In this document: positions 34,800 through 45,840 of the stretch, one piece after another
How the letters are laid out: every line of letters starts with the position of its first letter
How positions within the stretch are numbered: position 1 is the stretch's first letter
Position numbers and translations under genes: made by a program
The notes under the pieces: model-generated
The model's database searches: none
What the model was told of the DNA's origin: nothing
What the model saw: only the letters and a program-made list of their open reading frames with translations
NCBI RefSeq assembly: GCF_004193775.1
Contig: NC_041003.1
Location: forward strand, 25,946,961 to 26,010,960
Source: Glycine soja
Lineage: Eukaryota; Streptophyta; Magnoliopsida; Fabales; Fabaceae
DNA: 64,000 nucleotides
Direction: 5' to 3'

Positions 34800-35290
34800 T
34801 TTTCATTGTTTTAATTAATTACATTCTCATGTTAATCATTTACATTGTGTTGTTGTGTGGTTATTAGTTTTTGAAACCTTTTATTTTAATCGATTACCCC
34901 ATGTTTTAATCAATTACCATACTTGCTTTTGTTGTGTTATTGTTTAAGGTTCTTTGTTGTAATCGATTATTGCTTTGTTTTAATCGATTACATGTTTGGC
35001 TTAAAGCTTTTTCTGGCATTGTGTTCTGTTGTAATCGATTACTGCCTTGTTTTAATTGATTACATGCTATTTTGGGCTTTGTGTTTTGTTTTAATCGATT
35101 ACCTTACATTTTAATCGATTACAAAAGCCTCAGGGGGAGTTTTTCTAGCATATTTAATTGATTACACTTGCGTTTTAATCAATTAGCCATATCAGCTTTT
35201 TGGTTTTGGGTGAAAACAAGGGCCAACTTAATCAATTACTATGTAACTTTAATCGATTACTTGCGTGATTTTTGTTTTTTGTGTGCAATC
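34800..35290 (+). repeat. ATCGAT-palindrome leader between pol and the 3' ORF
   Basis: At least nine copies of TTTTAATCGATTAC or GTAATCGATTAC and decayed variants lie between the end of pol and the next ORF, at about 34888, 34961, 34979, 35029, 35092, 35111, 35176 and 35250. The rest is T-rich and non-coding; the open frame crossing it merely reads the repeat as VIDY. Confidence 0.8.
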
Positions 35291-35505
35291 CATTACATCT
35301 CTTTGTCTTCACCTCATCAACCACCATTATTACTGAATTTACTCCCGCCACCCATCTCAACCAACCAAATTGCCTCAACCTTTCTTTATAAGACAACCTT
35401 CCCCTATTGACAAATCACATCAGCACCTCCTCTAAAACCTCCTATTACAATCCTTCTCTAAACCCAAACATCTTCTGCTCTCAAACCCTTTGTTTGCTCT
35501 TTAAG

Positions 35506-36440
35506 ATGGCGAGCAATCCTTCAAGAACACAGAAGAAAGCAAAAATTTCCAAGAGGAAGCAAAGTGAATGCTCATAGGCCGCTCTCAATCGTTTGGACAT
35601 ATGGTTCACAGATAAAAGTAAGAAGAATAATTACAAGATGATATATGTTGTCAAAAACATGAGGATCCCCAAGTATTTGGACTTGGAATGGTTTTCTCAA
35701 CAAGGGCTCAACTTTCCTAATCTGCTAGAAGCACAAGGATTGTCAAAGCTGGTGGAGATGAAAGAAACTTTTTATCCAAAGCTAGTTAAGGTTTTCTACA
35801 CCTGTGCACATGCTACCTTGAAGGTAACCTCTTCTCTACTATTAATGGAGTAGATATTGTCATTGATGCTACTGTGTAGAAGGAAGTAGCTGGTCTGGAC
35901 ATGGGTGGAGTCCGTAAGTTTGATGAAATGCCTGATGGGTACAACAAGATGTAGACTTATAGGGGAATACTTCTTGACCCAGTTAGGAACTTGAGGAATT
36001 GCTTAGGAGTTGGTGGACTAACTAATGAAGACAAAATGTTAGTTTACCTCATTACCTACATTCTCACACCAAGGTCATGCAATCATGCTCAGGTAATAGA
36101 TGATGATCTACAAATTGTTTATGGTCTAAAGTCAGGTATCAAGATGAATTGGGTACTATTGATTGAAGACATTATGCTGAATAGTCGCCACCTGGTGGAT
36201 TACGAATTTCCTTATGATGTGCTTGTCTCAAGATTTATTAACTACTTCAATGTTGATGCCTCTAATGAGATTGTGGACTTTACCAAATACATCTCAAGAG
36301 GCTGGGAATAAGGTTTGTTCAGCATGAATGGATAATGGCTAGAGAGCCGACAGTTGGAAACTTTGACCGGATGGAAGAAGATGCTGAAGCTAAAGCTCCA
36401 CAAGAGCCTGCACATCAATGAAGTCCCTTTGAGTCACTTA
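35506..36440 (+). pseudogene. Extra 3' ORF of Copia element 1, plant transposon protein domain-like
   Basis: Starts at ATG 35506 (MASNPSRTQKKAKISKRKQ), a basic Ser/Lys-rich N-terminus as in the counterpart at 43978. It continues LVEMKETFYPKLVKVFYTCA (about 35748) and LVYLITYILTPRSCNHAQV (about 36040), then VLLIEDIMLN and YDVLVSRFINYFNVD (about 36220). This matches the layout I recall for the putative plant transposon protein domain (PF20167). The position after RNase H is that of the envelope-like ORF in SIRE/Maximus elements, but no envelope hallmark is visible. Stops at about 35575, 35853 and 35952. The C-terminal part probably resumes after the CACTA element at 54085-54290. Confidence 0.7.
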
Positions 36441-37634
36441 TGATTTGGAAGATGAACGCTATGTTATAACGAATGTCAAATTGTTCAAAAAAAAAATATA
36501 CTAGGGAATTCTGTAGCCCAGGATTAACCTAGGTCGAACTCAAAAATATGATTAAATATGATTCCTAAATTCATTCACTTATAAATAGAAATGGGGGAAT
36601 TTTATCGAACAGTTTGTAGGCGACTATAAAGGAATGCAAAAACACACAAAAATAGAGTTCAAGAAACAGAACATACCAAGAACAGAACACAAAACAAGAT
36701 TAAAATCAGCAATCCGATTCACCAAAAAATGCAAATAGAATTATCACAATTACTACAAATGATGTTCAATGTGAAAGTTCACTCAAATGCATTAGAGAAA
36801 GTTCAACCAAATCAATCTTTAAATTGTTTGAAATCACAAATTAGAGTGGACAGTCATCCAAATAATCTGTGATTAATTTTTGAAATTAGGAAATGAATCC
36901 ATAACCTAATCCATTTTCAATCCTAAACATAATCACAATCATGAAAAATGAAAATAGGATTGAAGAGAAAGAAGAACATTCACAAAGAGTAGAAAAACAA
37001 AACCAGAACTCAAATTTAGCCTTGCTCGGAGTAGATCCTTGGATTGATTAATTGTTTAGCCCTCCATGATCATCACCAATGGAGAAACCACAAAATTTGG
37101 TGCAAGAAAATGGTAGAATGGAAGTGAAAAGATAAAGAAGAATGGGGAACAATTGAGAGAAAAAAGAGAGAAAAAAGAAAGCTTGCACAACAAGTTTTGT
37201 ACAAAAAGAAGTTCAAGTTAAGTGAAGTGAAGTTCAATCACTAACTAACTAACACTAATATATAGAGTGTTAGTAAATAACTAACTAACTAACTATCTAA
37301 CTAAATAACTACCTAATTAAACTAATTACACAAAACAAAAGCCCAAACTCGTAGCCTAATTATTCAAGTGCAGAAGCTTTGACTTCCAACTTAATTTGAC
37401 CCTCAAAATGGGAGAATTGACCAAAGCTTATTTCTAACAAAATTGAAGATCTTTTTCTCAGATTTCCAGGGACTAATCACACGTTTCATTTGGAGTTCTG
37501 TAGTTTCTTCTAGGCCCTGCACCAAACAGATAGGTCAAATAAGCACAAAATCTGAAATTTGGCTACAATTCTCAATTAAGCTCAATCATTTGCCTTAGAC
37601 CAAAACTGAGTTAAGGAGTCAAAGAGATGTCAAT
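36441..37634. other. Unassigned non-coding segment, possibly another insertion
   Basis: No protein was recognised. The sequence changes character after a poly-A run at about 36489-36498 and contains AACTAACTAACTAA repeats at about 37245-37320. It interrupts the 3' ORF of Copia element 1, so a separate insertion is possible, but I could not define its ends or a target duplication. Confidence 0.4.
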
Positions 37635-37654
37635 TGACACTACTGCAAAATGTA

Positions 37655-38010
37655 GATTTAACATTGTCAGATTGACATCGGTTTTTAACAAAACCGATGT
37701 TAAGATAAACGCGGTGGCATAATTATAAATAATGTGTATTCGTTAACATTAGTTTTCTGAAAACATGATGTTAATGAACCGACATTAACATCGGTTCTTG
37801 GAAAACCAATGTTAACATTAACTCATAAACATTGGTTTTTCAAGAACCGATGTTAATGTCGATTCATTAACATCAGGTTTTCAGAAAACCGATGTTAACG
37901 TATGATAAGTTAACATCTGTTTCTTCCAGAAAACTGATGTTAGCATTAACATCATTTGGTTAACATTGGTTTTGTATTAAAAACCAATGTTGGACTTACA
38001 TTTTAAAATA
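37655..38010. repeat. CACTA left subterminal repeats
   Basis: About ten copies of a 10-12 bp motif, AACATCGGTTTT or its reverse complement AAAACCGATGTT, alternate in orientation and often form hairpins, for example GACATCGGTTTTTAACAAAA followed by its complement. In other CACTA elements such repeats bind the TNP1/TnpA-type protein. Confidence 0.88.
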
Positions 38011-38759
38011 TCAAAACGTGAGCCCTATTTTGCTTGCGCTCTCTTCTTTTCAATCTAAGCTTTTTCTTCGTGACTATATCTGTCTGTCTCTGCAACCTTA
38101 TCGAGACCGTGACACCTCACCACCTTACCTAGGTACGTTTCACGACTCTTTCTTCTCTTTAACATATTGTATTGAATATCATGGGTGTGCTTGGCTCACC
38201 TCGCATGGCTGAGTTTTTGCCAAGTGCCATGTCGAAGTGGCATGGCATGGCCTCGACTATGGTGGCCGCATGGCTGAGTTCTGATAATAACATTTAGTAG
38301 GTTAATGTGCTAGATTTGTTGTAGTAGTAGCAATGTTTAGGGAATTTTCACTTTTGTGCAACAACATGCTTGTTTAGGCTTTAGAGTTGTTGTATTTGAA
38401 CTAGGCTTATTTACTACCCAGAGAGTCAAATGGACCATCAACATCGAGTAACTCAGTGATGGAGTTGGGCTTAGAGAGGGAGGACTGAAAAGCAGCATAA
38501 TGTTGCTAACAATGAAAATCATAGAAAACTCCATATCTTCCTTGGCTATTGGTTTATCCTACCTTAGGGGTGCCCATTTGAAACTTGTCTATGTTGTTAG
38601 TTCCCCACCTTTTCGTTCTAAACATGATTGTTAACCTCCCATATAAAAACACGAATCCTTTGGGGAACTTTGAACTTCCAATTCATCCAGTCTTTGGTAT
38701 GCACTAGCCACTTCAAACTCTCCTAATTTATTACCTGACCAATTTTCATGTCATCCACT

Positions 38760-39062
38760 TCATAAGGAGGAAGAATAGGTTTGATCACCTCTATAACTTC
38801 GTAAGGGATATACTCCAAATAAAAGAGCAAAATTCCAAGTACCATAAATGTCATTAAATTGACTCACAGTCGAATTTTGAACCTGGATATTAGCAACCAC
38901 ATCCTTAAGTCTCAAGTATTCATTAATCCACTCATCACTCTGCATATTAACAACATTTCCATTGCCCATAGACCAGACCTCTTGCATCTCTAATTCCAGC
39001 CAAATTTTCTCAAGAACTTTAGGCAACATCGTGAACCCTCCATTGAATTTTTTGAATCTCAT
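38760..39062 (-). pseudogene. LINE-type ORF2 C-terminal fragment (tentative)
   Basis: A 100-codon minus-strand frame. IWLELEMQEVWSMGNGNVVN and DEWINEYLRLKDVVANIQVQ resemble the region between reverse transcriptase and zf-RVT in plant L1 elements and related retro-genes, where a 'G.G..V..W.D.W' pattern occurs. It lies inside the CACTA element next to the beta-galactosidase fragment. There is no poly-A tail or target duplication that I can define. Confidence 0.45.
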
Positions 39063-39214
39063 TCAAAATGCTCTTAGGAGTGGGAATAGTCATCATCAAT
39101 GAAACTTTAAGGCCAAAATGTTGCTAACAATGAAACTTTAAGGTGCCCATTTGATAAAAAAAGGCCAAAGTGGAAAGAATCCTGAAATACATTTGAGTGA
39201 AATACATCAGGGGT

Positions 39215-39372
39215 GCTTGTGGGGTAGTGAATGGAGCCAGAAAGAAGTATCCTTCTCTGTCCATTGATGATGATAGCCTTATGGTCATAGGACACAGAAG
39301 CTGAAGCTTGACCAAGTAGTGAACATGCAAACACCACCAAGAGAGATAGGGAGATCTTGCTAATCTATGTAG
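39215..39372 (-). pseudogene. Captured beta-galactosidase (GH35) first-exon fragment
   Basis: Minus strand, in one frame: a signal peptide [20 protein letters not shown] followed by [20 protein letters not shown] and [10 protein letters not shown]. This is the N-terminus of plant GH35 beta-galactosidases, secreted wall enzymes, where exon 1 ends just after the HYPRSTPE position. Frame and similarity end at about 39220, as expected at the exon boundary. The catalytic residues lie in later exons and are absent. The orientation opposes the CACTA genes. Confidence 0.85.
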
Positions 39373-39409
39373 CCACATATTTCTATACATGAAAATTGAA
39401 GCCACCATA

Positions 39410-40808
39410 TTGCAGAAGAACCAAAATGTGTCTATCTTATCTATTTTGGTAATTCATTTTCTTTATGAAATAGGCAAAAGGAGAACTAAATATCAGACCT
39501 TACTGCAGAAGAACCATAAAAGGGCAAATGACAGTAGCAATTTTTTGTTTTCATATGTTTTGATCATTTGATGCGTGTTAAGATAAACCATATACATTGT
39601 TCATGGACCTAGCACCAATATAAAATTTTGTATTTTCTGCAAAATGTGATATATATCCTTGCTGTGGCAGTATGGCCCATGGCTAATTGGCCTATGCTTT
39701 TTATTTTCAAGTTATCATTTACTACTGCTAATTGGCCTTGCTGTGGAAGCTCTTTGATTATAGAAACTCCAGGTACGTACGTACGGACTAGTATGTATAT
39801 ATATTATCACACACTACTCTTTTGACTTTTGTCTCAGTATTTATATACACATATACTAGTACCATACTTATATATATACATGTATATGTGTAAATCACAT
39901 TCTTACGTTGTTTTCTATCCTAATTCCTAACTAGTAGTGCCTGTAGTTTATGTACGGAGTATGTGGGAGTGTGTTAGAGAGAGAGTGCGTGTATAAGAAC
40001 TGAGAGGATAAGGACGAAGATTAATTAGACGTAATCTCATGATGGGTTTGGAACAGAAACCTCATTTCACTCGCTTATGGTTCTAATTTTATGGAAATTT
40101 GATAGTAGTTTATTGAAGTTTCCATGAAAGGTTAGTTGTGATGGGAGAAAAAAAGAAAATGCAGCATTAGTTAATAGTTTATGTAAATTGCTAGCCAAAG
40201 ACTAATGAACCATATTTATCAACTTTGAAACCCAATACTCTCGATTAATATTGTAATGGAAGACCCAAGTCTGATGTTTTAAAAGGACAAACTTATTGAA
40301 AGTTTTGTAGGTATTATTGTTGTTGTCTTTAAATTAGAATAAGAATTTTATTTTAGCAATTTGTGTAATTTTAATGCTTGTGTTTGTTATGCAAATTACT
40401 GAAGCTAGTACCTTCAATTTCTAATTTGAAAAAAAAACCAAAAACACCTAAAGAATTATATCTAATTAGTTTTACCTGTTTTATAAGTACCAAAGGGTTA
40501 AGTATGTCTCTTAGAACCTTCAGATGTTACTTATGCACAAGTTCAAGAACCCTTTGTGGATTTACTAACTATGGGTGTATTAGGTTCAAAATATGAAAAT
40601 AGAAGTTTTTTTTAATTAAACTAGAGCATAAAAAATGTGGCTCCTAAAAAAATATAAAATTTCTCTCTAATATTATTTATTTCCTAAAATTTGAATGGTT
40701 TTCTCTTTCATGCACTTTCTTTCTCTGAGATTTGTGTGGTATTTGTGATTGTTTGTGGCTTGTTTTTCGTTTTAGTCTAAAGAAGGAACTGGCTAGGAAA
40801 ACATGGAA
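39410..40808. other. CACTA internal non-coding DNA
   Basis: No protein was recognised. Short features are a CGTACGTACGTACG run near 39773, TATATA-rich text at 39800-39890 and GAGAGAGAGTGCGTG near 39976. It could include intron or promoter DNA captured with host fragments. Confidence 0.4.
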
Positions 40809-40813
40809 TATGG

Positions 40814-41691
40814 TGTTGGATCAAGTGGCCTCGGAATAATTAAGAAGGGGGGGGGGTTGAATTAATTATGAACGTGTCTTGACTAATTAAAAATTTATCC
40901 TTCTTAATGTTACTAGATTTAATTAGGCTTTACTACTAAGTTATGAGGAAGTAAAGAACAAAAACAATAACTTAGACAAAAGTAAAGCGGAAATAAAAAG
41001 TACACAACGGAAAATAAAGAGTGTAGGGAAGAAGAAGACAAACACAAGATATATACTGGTTCAGCAACAACCCGTGCTACATCCAGTCCCCAAGCAACCA
41101 CCGGTTCTTGAGATTTCCAATAACCTTGTAAAATCCTTTACAAGCAAAGATCCATAAGGGATGTACCCTCCCTTGTTCTCTTTGAACAACCAAGTGGATG
41201 TACGCTCCACTTGAACCGATCGACAAGAGATGTACCCTCTCTTGTTCTAAGTATAACAACCCAAGTGGATGTACACTCTTCACAATTGGATTTGAATTCC
41301 AACGTTCAGATTCACTTGTAATCGATTACTAATATAATGTAATCAATTACACTATTTGAAAATCATTTGAAAACATTTTGAAAACCAAACTGGTCACTGG
41401 TAATCGATTACTGATAACTGGTAATCAATTACCAGAGAGTAATCACTCTGGTAACTTAGAAAATTTGAGAAAATTCTTTTGTAAAACAAAACTGTGCTAT
41501 TTGGTTTTTGAAAAAATCTTTTAATACTTATCCTATATGAAGTCTTGACTTGTTGCTTCTTGATTTCTTCTCTTGAATCTTGAATCTTGGATTGGATTCT
41601 TGATGCTTGATCTTGAAGTCTTGAATCAATCACTTGGGCATTTGGCATCATCAAAATTGATTGATTCATCATCATGAAGCTTGTTTCTACA
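40814..41691 (-). mobile_element. 3' LTR of Copia element 2, internally deleted
   Basis: 878 bp against 1494 bp for the partner LTR. Both ends are present (TGTTGGATCAAG...GTTTCTACA on the plus strand). About 610 bp are missing between the ...GATGTACACTCTT and CACAATTGGATTTG parts. The partner has ACTCTTCACAATAGG at the far side of the lost segment, so the deletion junction lies at a short ACTCTT-CACAA homology. Confidence 0.88.
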
Positions 41692-41706
41692 ATCTCCCCC
41701 TTTTTG
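41692..41706 (-). other. Polypurine tract of Copia element 2
   Basis: On the minus strand CAAAAAGGGGGAGAT sits directly before the 3' LTR start TGTAGAAACAAG; it is the plus-strand primer site for reverse transcription. Confidence 0.85.
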
Positions 41707-42049
41707 ATGATGACAAACCTAAAATCAAGAAACACATAAAAGCTCTATCTTCTAATCGATCACTCACATAATTCTCCCCCTTTGTTTTCGAGTTTAAGCT
41801 TTACTTGAAATTAAGTTATTTAATTATATGAGTTCTTGATTTAATCCCAACTTCTCTCCCCCTTTGGCATCAACAAAAAGCCAAAGTGCGTATTGAGACA
41901 TAAAATCATACATTCACTCATAATCATTCAAGCAAGGAAGACAATAATGCATACATAAACTAAGCAAGGATGATAATAATTCATTCATAAACTATAATAT
42001 AATGTCAGATACTTTAGAGAGTCATCCAAGATAACCAAATTAAAACAAC

Positions 42050-43978
42050 TAAATTAGAAAGTAACATACTAATAAGTGTTTCAAAACATAGCCAAATACA
42101 CGGCTAGAAATCAAAATACTCTTAAGGAGAGAAGAGTCTCCTTCAACCGGTAAGTGTGCTTCATCATCATTTGGTTGAGCACCCTTTTTTACCCAAGAGT
42201 CATCACGCTCTTTGTCGTAACCAAAGGAGGCAACCATAACAGCACCGATCAAGAGGGATGTTAAAATGTTGAAGGAACAAAGTAACTAAGTGAGGATAGG
42301 GCAAAGGAGCATTTAATCGCAATGCCTTATGCATGCGATACCGGACTAGATGTGCCCAATCTATTTGCGGCCGGTATGAAAGGCCCACATGACTATTAGA
42401 TCTTCTTCAGAAACCTGTGCAAGGTTTTGATGCAATCCTACCCCCCAAGGGCATTGGATAGAAGACTCCAAGAAGATTGGGCCAAAGATGCAAGAGAAGG
42501 CCCTAGGGTTCTCATGAGCCTTAGGGTAGATTTCTGAGCCCATGGACCAAGGTTGGGTCCAATTATCTTTGTACATATTAGACTAGGATGTCATTATATT
42601 TGATCCTTGTATTTATGGCTCCATATTGTAGGTAGGGCACCCTAGAAATATAGGATTTTTCAACCCTTGTATTTTGGGGCACCTAGACTAGTTTTTGTAT
42701 TAGGGGTAGTTTTGTAATTTCACATGCACTAAGTGGATATTTGATGTGTGTGGTTGGAAATAAATTTAATTGAATTGGTAGAAGCCCAATCCAATTAAAT
42801 TTTAGAGGGGGAGGTGAGCATTTGCTTATTACACCCCATTGCCACATCATATAGTCACACTTTGTGCATGTCCTTCATGCTTTTCATGCCTCATGACACC
42901 TAAGCACACTTAGTGGAGAATCTTGGAATTGATCTTGGATTAGTGGGCTGAACCATAACTAAAATTCACTAATCATAATTAGTGAAATTTTGGCTCCAAA
43001 GTTTGGCTCCACAAATTCAATTTCAAATTCAAGTAAAATTTGAATTTCCCTCCAATTTTGTGTGACACTTAGGCTATAAATAGAGGTCATGTGTGTGCAT
43101 TTTGTTTAACTTTGATCATTTGAATATTAACTTCAGATTTTAGAGCTCTTTTTGAGCACAAAATTTCGTGCTCTTCTCTCCCTCTCCCTTCATTCATCTT
43201 CTTCTTCCTCCAAGCTCTTATCCATGGCCTCCTATGGTGGTGAGCTTCTTCTAGACTCATCTTCTCCTTGAAGTGGTGTCTCCTCTCTCTCTTCCTTCTC
43301 CATTCCGCTGCCATTTATCTTCCAAGAAGCAAAGGAATCCATTGATGAAGAAGATCCTAGGCCTACAAGCTCCAATGAAGCTTGCATCAGATTTGAAGAT
43401 CTAGGGAGTAGGATACGAACAATTAGATAATGAAGGATGCAGCTTTCAAGAGCCAATGAACCGGCAAGCAGCCTTCTGGTCATATCCGCTTGGTTGGTGT
43501 AAACCAACCGGTGGGCATCATGCACAGAAAAATCAAATTTCCAATCATCATCCAGTGCACCTTCAAATGGTACACCTTCGCAAGACAATTGGGTCAAATC
43601 ATAGAAGAGGGATTGGTCAATGACCATCTTTATCCCAAAAACCTCAGAAATCAAGGTACTCTCTTGAATTTCAAGTTTAGAATAAAAAGCTTTTACCAAT
43701 TCAGAATACACAGGCTGTTTTAAAGACATAAAGGGAATGAGATTTGAGTTCTGAAATGCTTGAATGCATTCGAAACTCTCATCAGAAAAGAAATCTGTAT
43801 CTATGAACTTAGGGTCAATGATAGAATGAGAGGAGAAGAGGTTTGTGTACCGTGTACATTGTTCTTCCGATGAGAACAATGAGGAGGAGGAAATGGAGGA
43901 AGGAATTGGAGTATCCTGAGCCTCGGAGTGTCGTTGGCTTCTACTCGAAGAACCCTTGCGCTTTTTCGATGGTTCCAC
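42050..43978 (-). pseudogene. Extra 3' ORF of Copia element 2, split by a solo LTR
   Basis: Starts at ATG 43978 (MEPSKKRKGSSSRSQRHSE), basic and Ser-rich. It continues IDTDFFSDESFECIQAFQNS (about 43805), MSLKQPVYSELVKAFYSKLE (about 43730) and LHYLIVRILLPRSSNLMQA (about 43440). The frame runs into an inserted LTR at 43389 and resumes near 42427 with SEEDLIVMWAFHTGRK, then IDWAHLVRYRMHKALRLNAP and HLVTLFLQHFNIPLD. This is the putative plant transposon protein (PF20167-like) domain, the same type as at 35506. Function unknown. It follows gag directly because pol is missing. Confidence 0.78.
42428..43389. mobile_element. Solo LTR nested in the Copia 2 extra ORF
   Basis: 962 bp with terminal inverted repeats TGATGCAA...TTGCATCA and an imperfect 5-bp duplication GGTTT (42423-42427) against GATTT (43390-43394). 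On the plus strand it has a TATA box, GCTATAAATAGAGG, near 43074. A homologous copy starts near 63371 and leaves the window at its right edge. No primer site adjoins either end. This is the innermost layer of the nested stack. Confidence 0.85.
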
Positions 43979-44184
43979 CGTTTGAGAGACTTATTCGAAA
44001 TTTCAATCGGTTGAAATGAAAGAGAATGAAAAAAAGATGAATTTTGGGCTTTGTGGGACATGATTTGGATAAGAAATGAGTAAGTTATGGCAGAAAGAAA
44101 ATTTGGGAATAAGGGTTTCGTGAGAGAGACGAAGTTGCAATTTTGTGAATTCTGAAATTTTGAATTTATAAGCACCAGGGACGC

Positions 44185-44255
44185 GTTGTAATCGATTACA
44201 TCTTTTAGGTAATCGATTACACTTAGCCTGCCTCGCTGTAATCAATTACCAGAGA
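44185..44255 (-). repeat. ATCGAT palindromes upstream of the Copia 2 extra ORF
   Basis: GTAATCGATTAC occurs at about 44189 and 44210 with a decayed GTAATCAATTAC at about 44239. On the minus strand these lie some 210-270 bp upstream of the ATG at 43978, mirroring the palindrome leader at 34800-35290 in Copia element 1. Confidence 0.8.
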
Positions 44256-44689
44256 GCTTTTTAGGAGAACTAAGTGCTGAATGAATTCTTAGGGTGAAAG
44301 GATTTGAAAGGGGGTCAAAATACTTTATATTTAAAAACTCTTATATGAAAATAAATATATAAATAAAAATAAATTTTTTGAAAAACTTTATGAATGACTT
44401 TTTAAGCAAGTAATTCACATATCATACAAAAAATCATGCAAGAATCATAGACATCATCAAATATTTGTTTTAAAAAAGACTTCATGCTTTTTAAAAAAAT
44501 AACTCAATCAAACATATAAGCAAATATTCACAATAGCAAACAATCAGACAAAAAAATAAAATTTTTTTAGTCGTCATATATCAAGTTAATTTAGAAGAAA
44601 ATTTTCAACCCACTTAATTTAAAAGAGAATGGTTTTGATGTTACCTTTTTCATGATTTAAGTGCTTAGATCTTCAAAGATGGAAGTCAG

Positions 44690-45837
44690 ATGTTTTCTTT
44701 TTGCTTAATCTTCTTGAGAGATGTTCTCATCACTCTCATAGTCCTTGGATAAAAGGTTGATTTCCTTCTCCGAACCATCGGATGAGTCATTATCATCCTA
44801 AGCAATATACGCCTTCTTGGATCTTCTTTCTTCATGGCTTTTCTTCTCATTCTTCTCTGGCCATGATTCATTTGTGGGGTAGTGTGCCTTTATGTGACTG
44901 AGTCAATTATACTTATAGTATTTAAGTGTCGGGGAACCTTCTTGAGATCTCTTCCCATTGTCGAAGTTATGGCGTCTCTCCATTCTTCTATTTTTAACAA
45001 ATTTATGAAACTTCTTCACAAAGAGTGAGAAGTCCTCTTCATCATCAGATTCTTCTTCTTCTAGAATTGAGGAGGAGGCTTTGAGTGCTATGCTTCTTTT
45101 CCTTTTGTCGGTCTCTTCATTTTGGTTGAGACGTTGAAGTTCCATTTCATGTTCATGCAGTTTGCCAAAAAGAGTGACAAGAGACATAGAAGAAAAATCT
45201 TTACTTTCAGAAATGGCAGTTACCTTGGGCTGTCATTCCCTACTTAAGCATCTCAAAACTTTATTAATTAAATCTTCATTAGGAAAGGTTTTTCCTAAGG
45301 AGGCAAGGTGATTAACTATGTGTGTGAATCTTTTCTGCATTCTTTGGATGTTCTCATTAGTGTTCATCCTAAATAATTCATATTCATGTGTAAGGGTGTT
45401 GACTCTAGATCTTTTCACATCTGTGGTGCCTTCATGTGTAAGTTGGAGAGTATCCCACATCTCCTTTGCATTTGAACAGTTTGACACTCTAAAATATTTA
45501 TCTATTCCTAGGGCAGAAGTGATGATGTTTTTGGCTTTAAGATTATATTGGATTCTTGTTCTATCCTCTTCAGTCCATTTATCTCTAGGTTTTTCTGTTG
45601 TTGTACTTGTGCTTGCATCTACTATGGTAGGTACATAAGGTCCTATTTCTATTGCTTCCCAAATGTTTAAATCTATGGCTTCAATAAAGATTTGCATTCG
45701 GGTTTTCCAATAGTGGTAACCTTCACCATTAAAGATAGGTGGCCTATGGATGGAGTTTCCTTCGGGAAACAGAGAATTTAAGGAGGCCATGAATCTCGAA
45801 GTTGTGAAACTTTTCTCAAGAAGCCTACTCTGATACC
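44690..45837 (-). pseudogene. gag: Copia element 2 gag
   Basis: Minus strand, beginning just after the primer site. The long frame 45898-45233 contains MASLNSLFPEGNSIHRPPIF (start at about 45790), YHYWKTRMQIFIEAIDLNIW, KEMWDTLQLTHEGTTDVKRS and MQKRFTHIVNHLASLGKTF: the DUF4219/UBN2-type gag of Copia elements. A second frame at 45187-44903 continues with a coiled, acidic stretch (EEEESDDEEDFSLFVKKFHK). The zinc knuckle is degraded, with the first Cys retained (YYKYN, near 44910) and a stop inside. MASLNSLFPEG is the likelier start than the upstream Met because it follows the untranslated leader. Confidence 0.85.
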
Positions 45838-45838
45838 A
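45828..45838 (-). promoter_or_regulatory. Copia element 2 primer-binding site
   Basis: TGGTATCAGAG on the minus strand, two bases inside the 5' LTR end (45841). It is complementary to initiator tRNA-Met and fixes the direction of the element. Confidence 0.9.
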
Positions 45839-45840
45839 CT

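Noticed and set aside
34923..35114. ORF reading VIDYCLVLIDY repeats
   Set aside because: It is the translation of the AATCGATTA palindromes; the same reading appears wherever the motif occurs.
35506..36440. A true envelope gene making Copia 1 an endogenous virus
   Set aside because: The position is envelope-like, but there is no signal peptide, fusion peptide or membrane anchor, and the ORF is broken.
39215..39372. A working beta-galactosidase gene
   Set aside because: Only the signal peptide and first exon are present inside a transposon; catalytic exons are missing.
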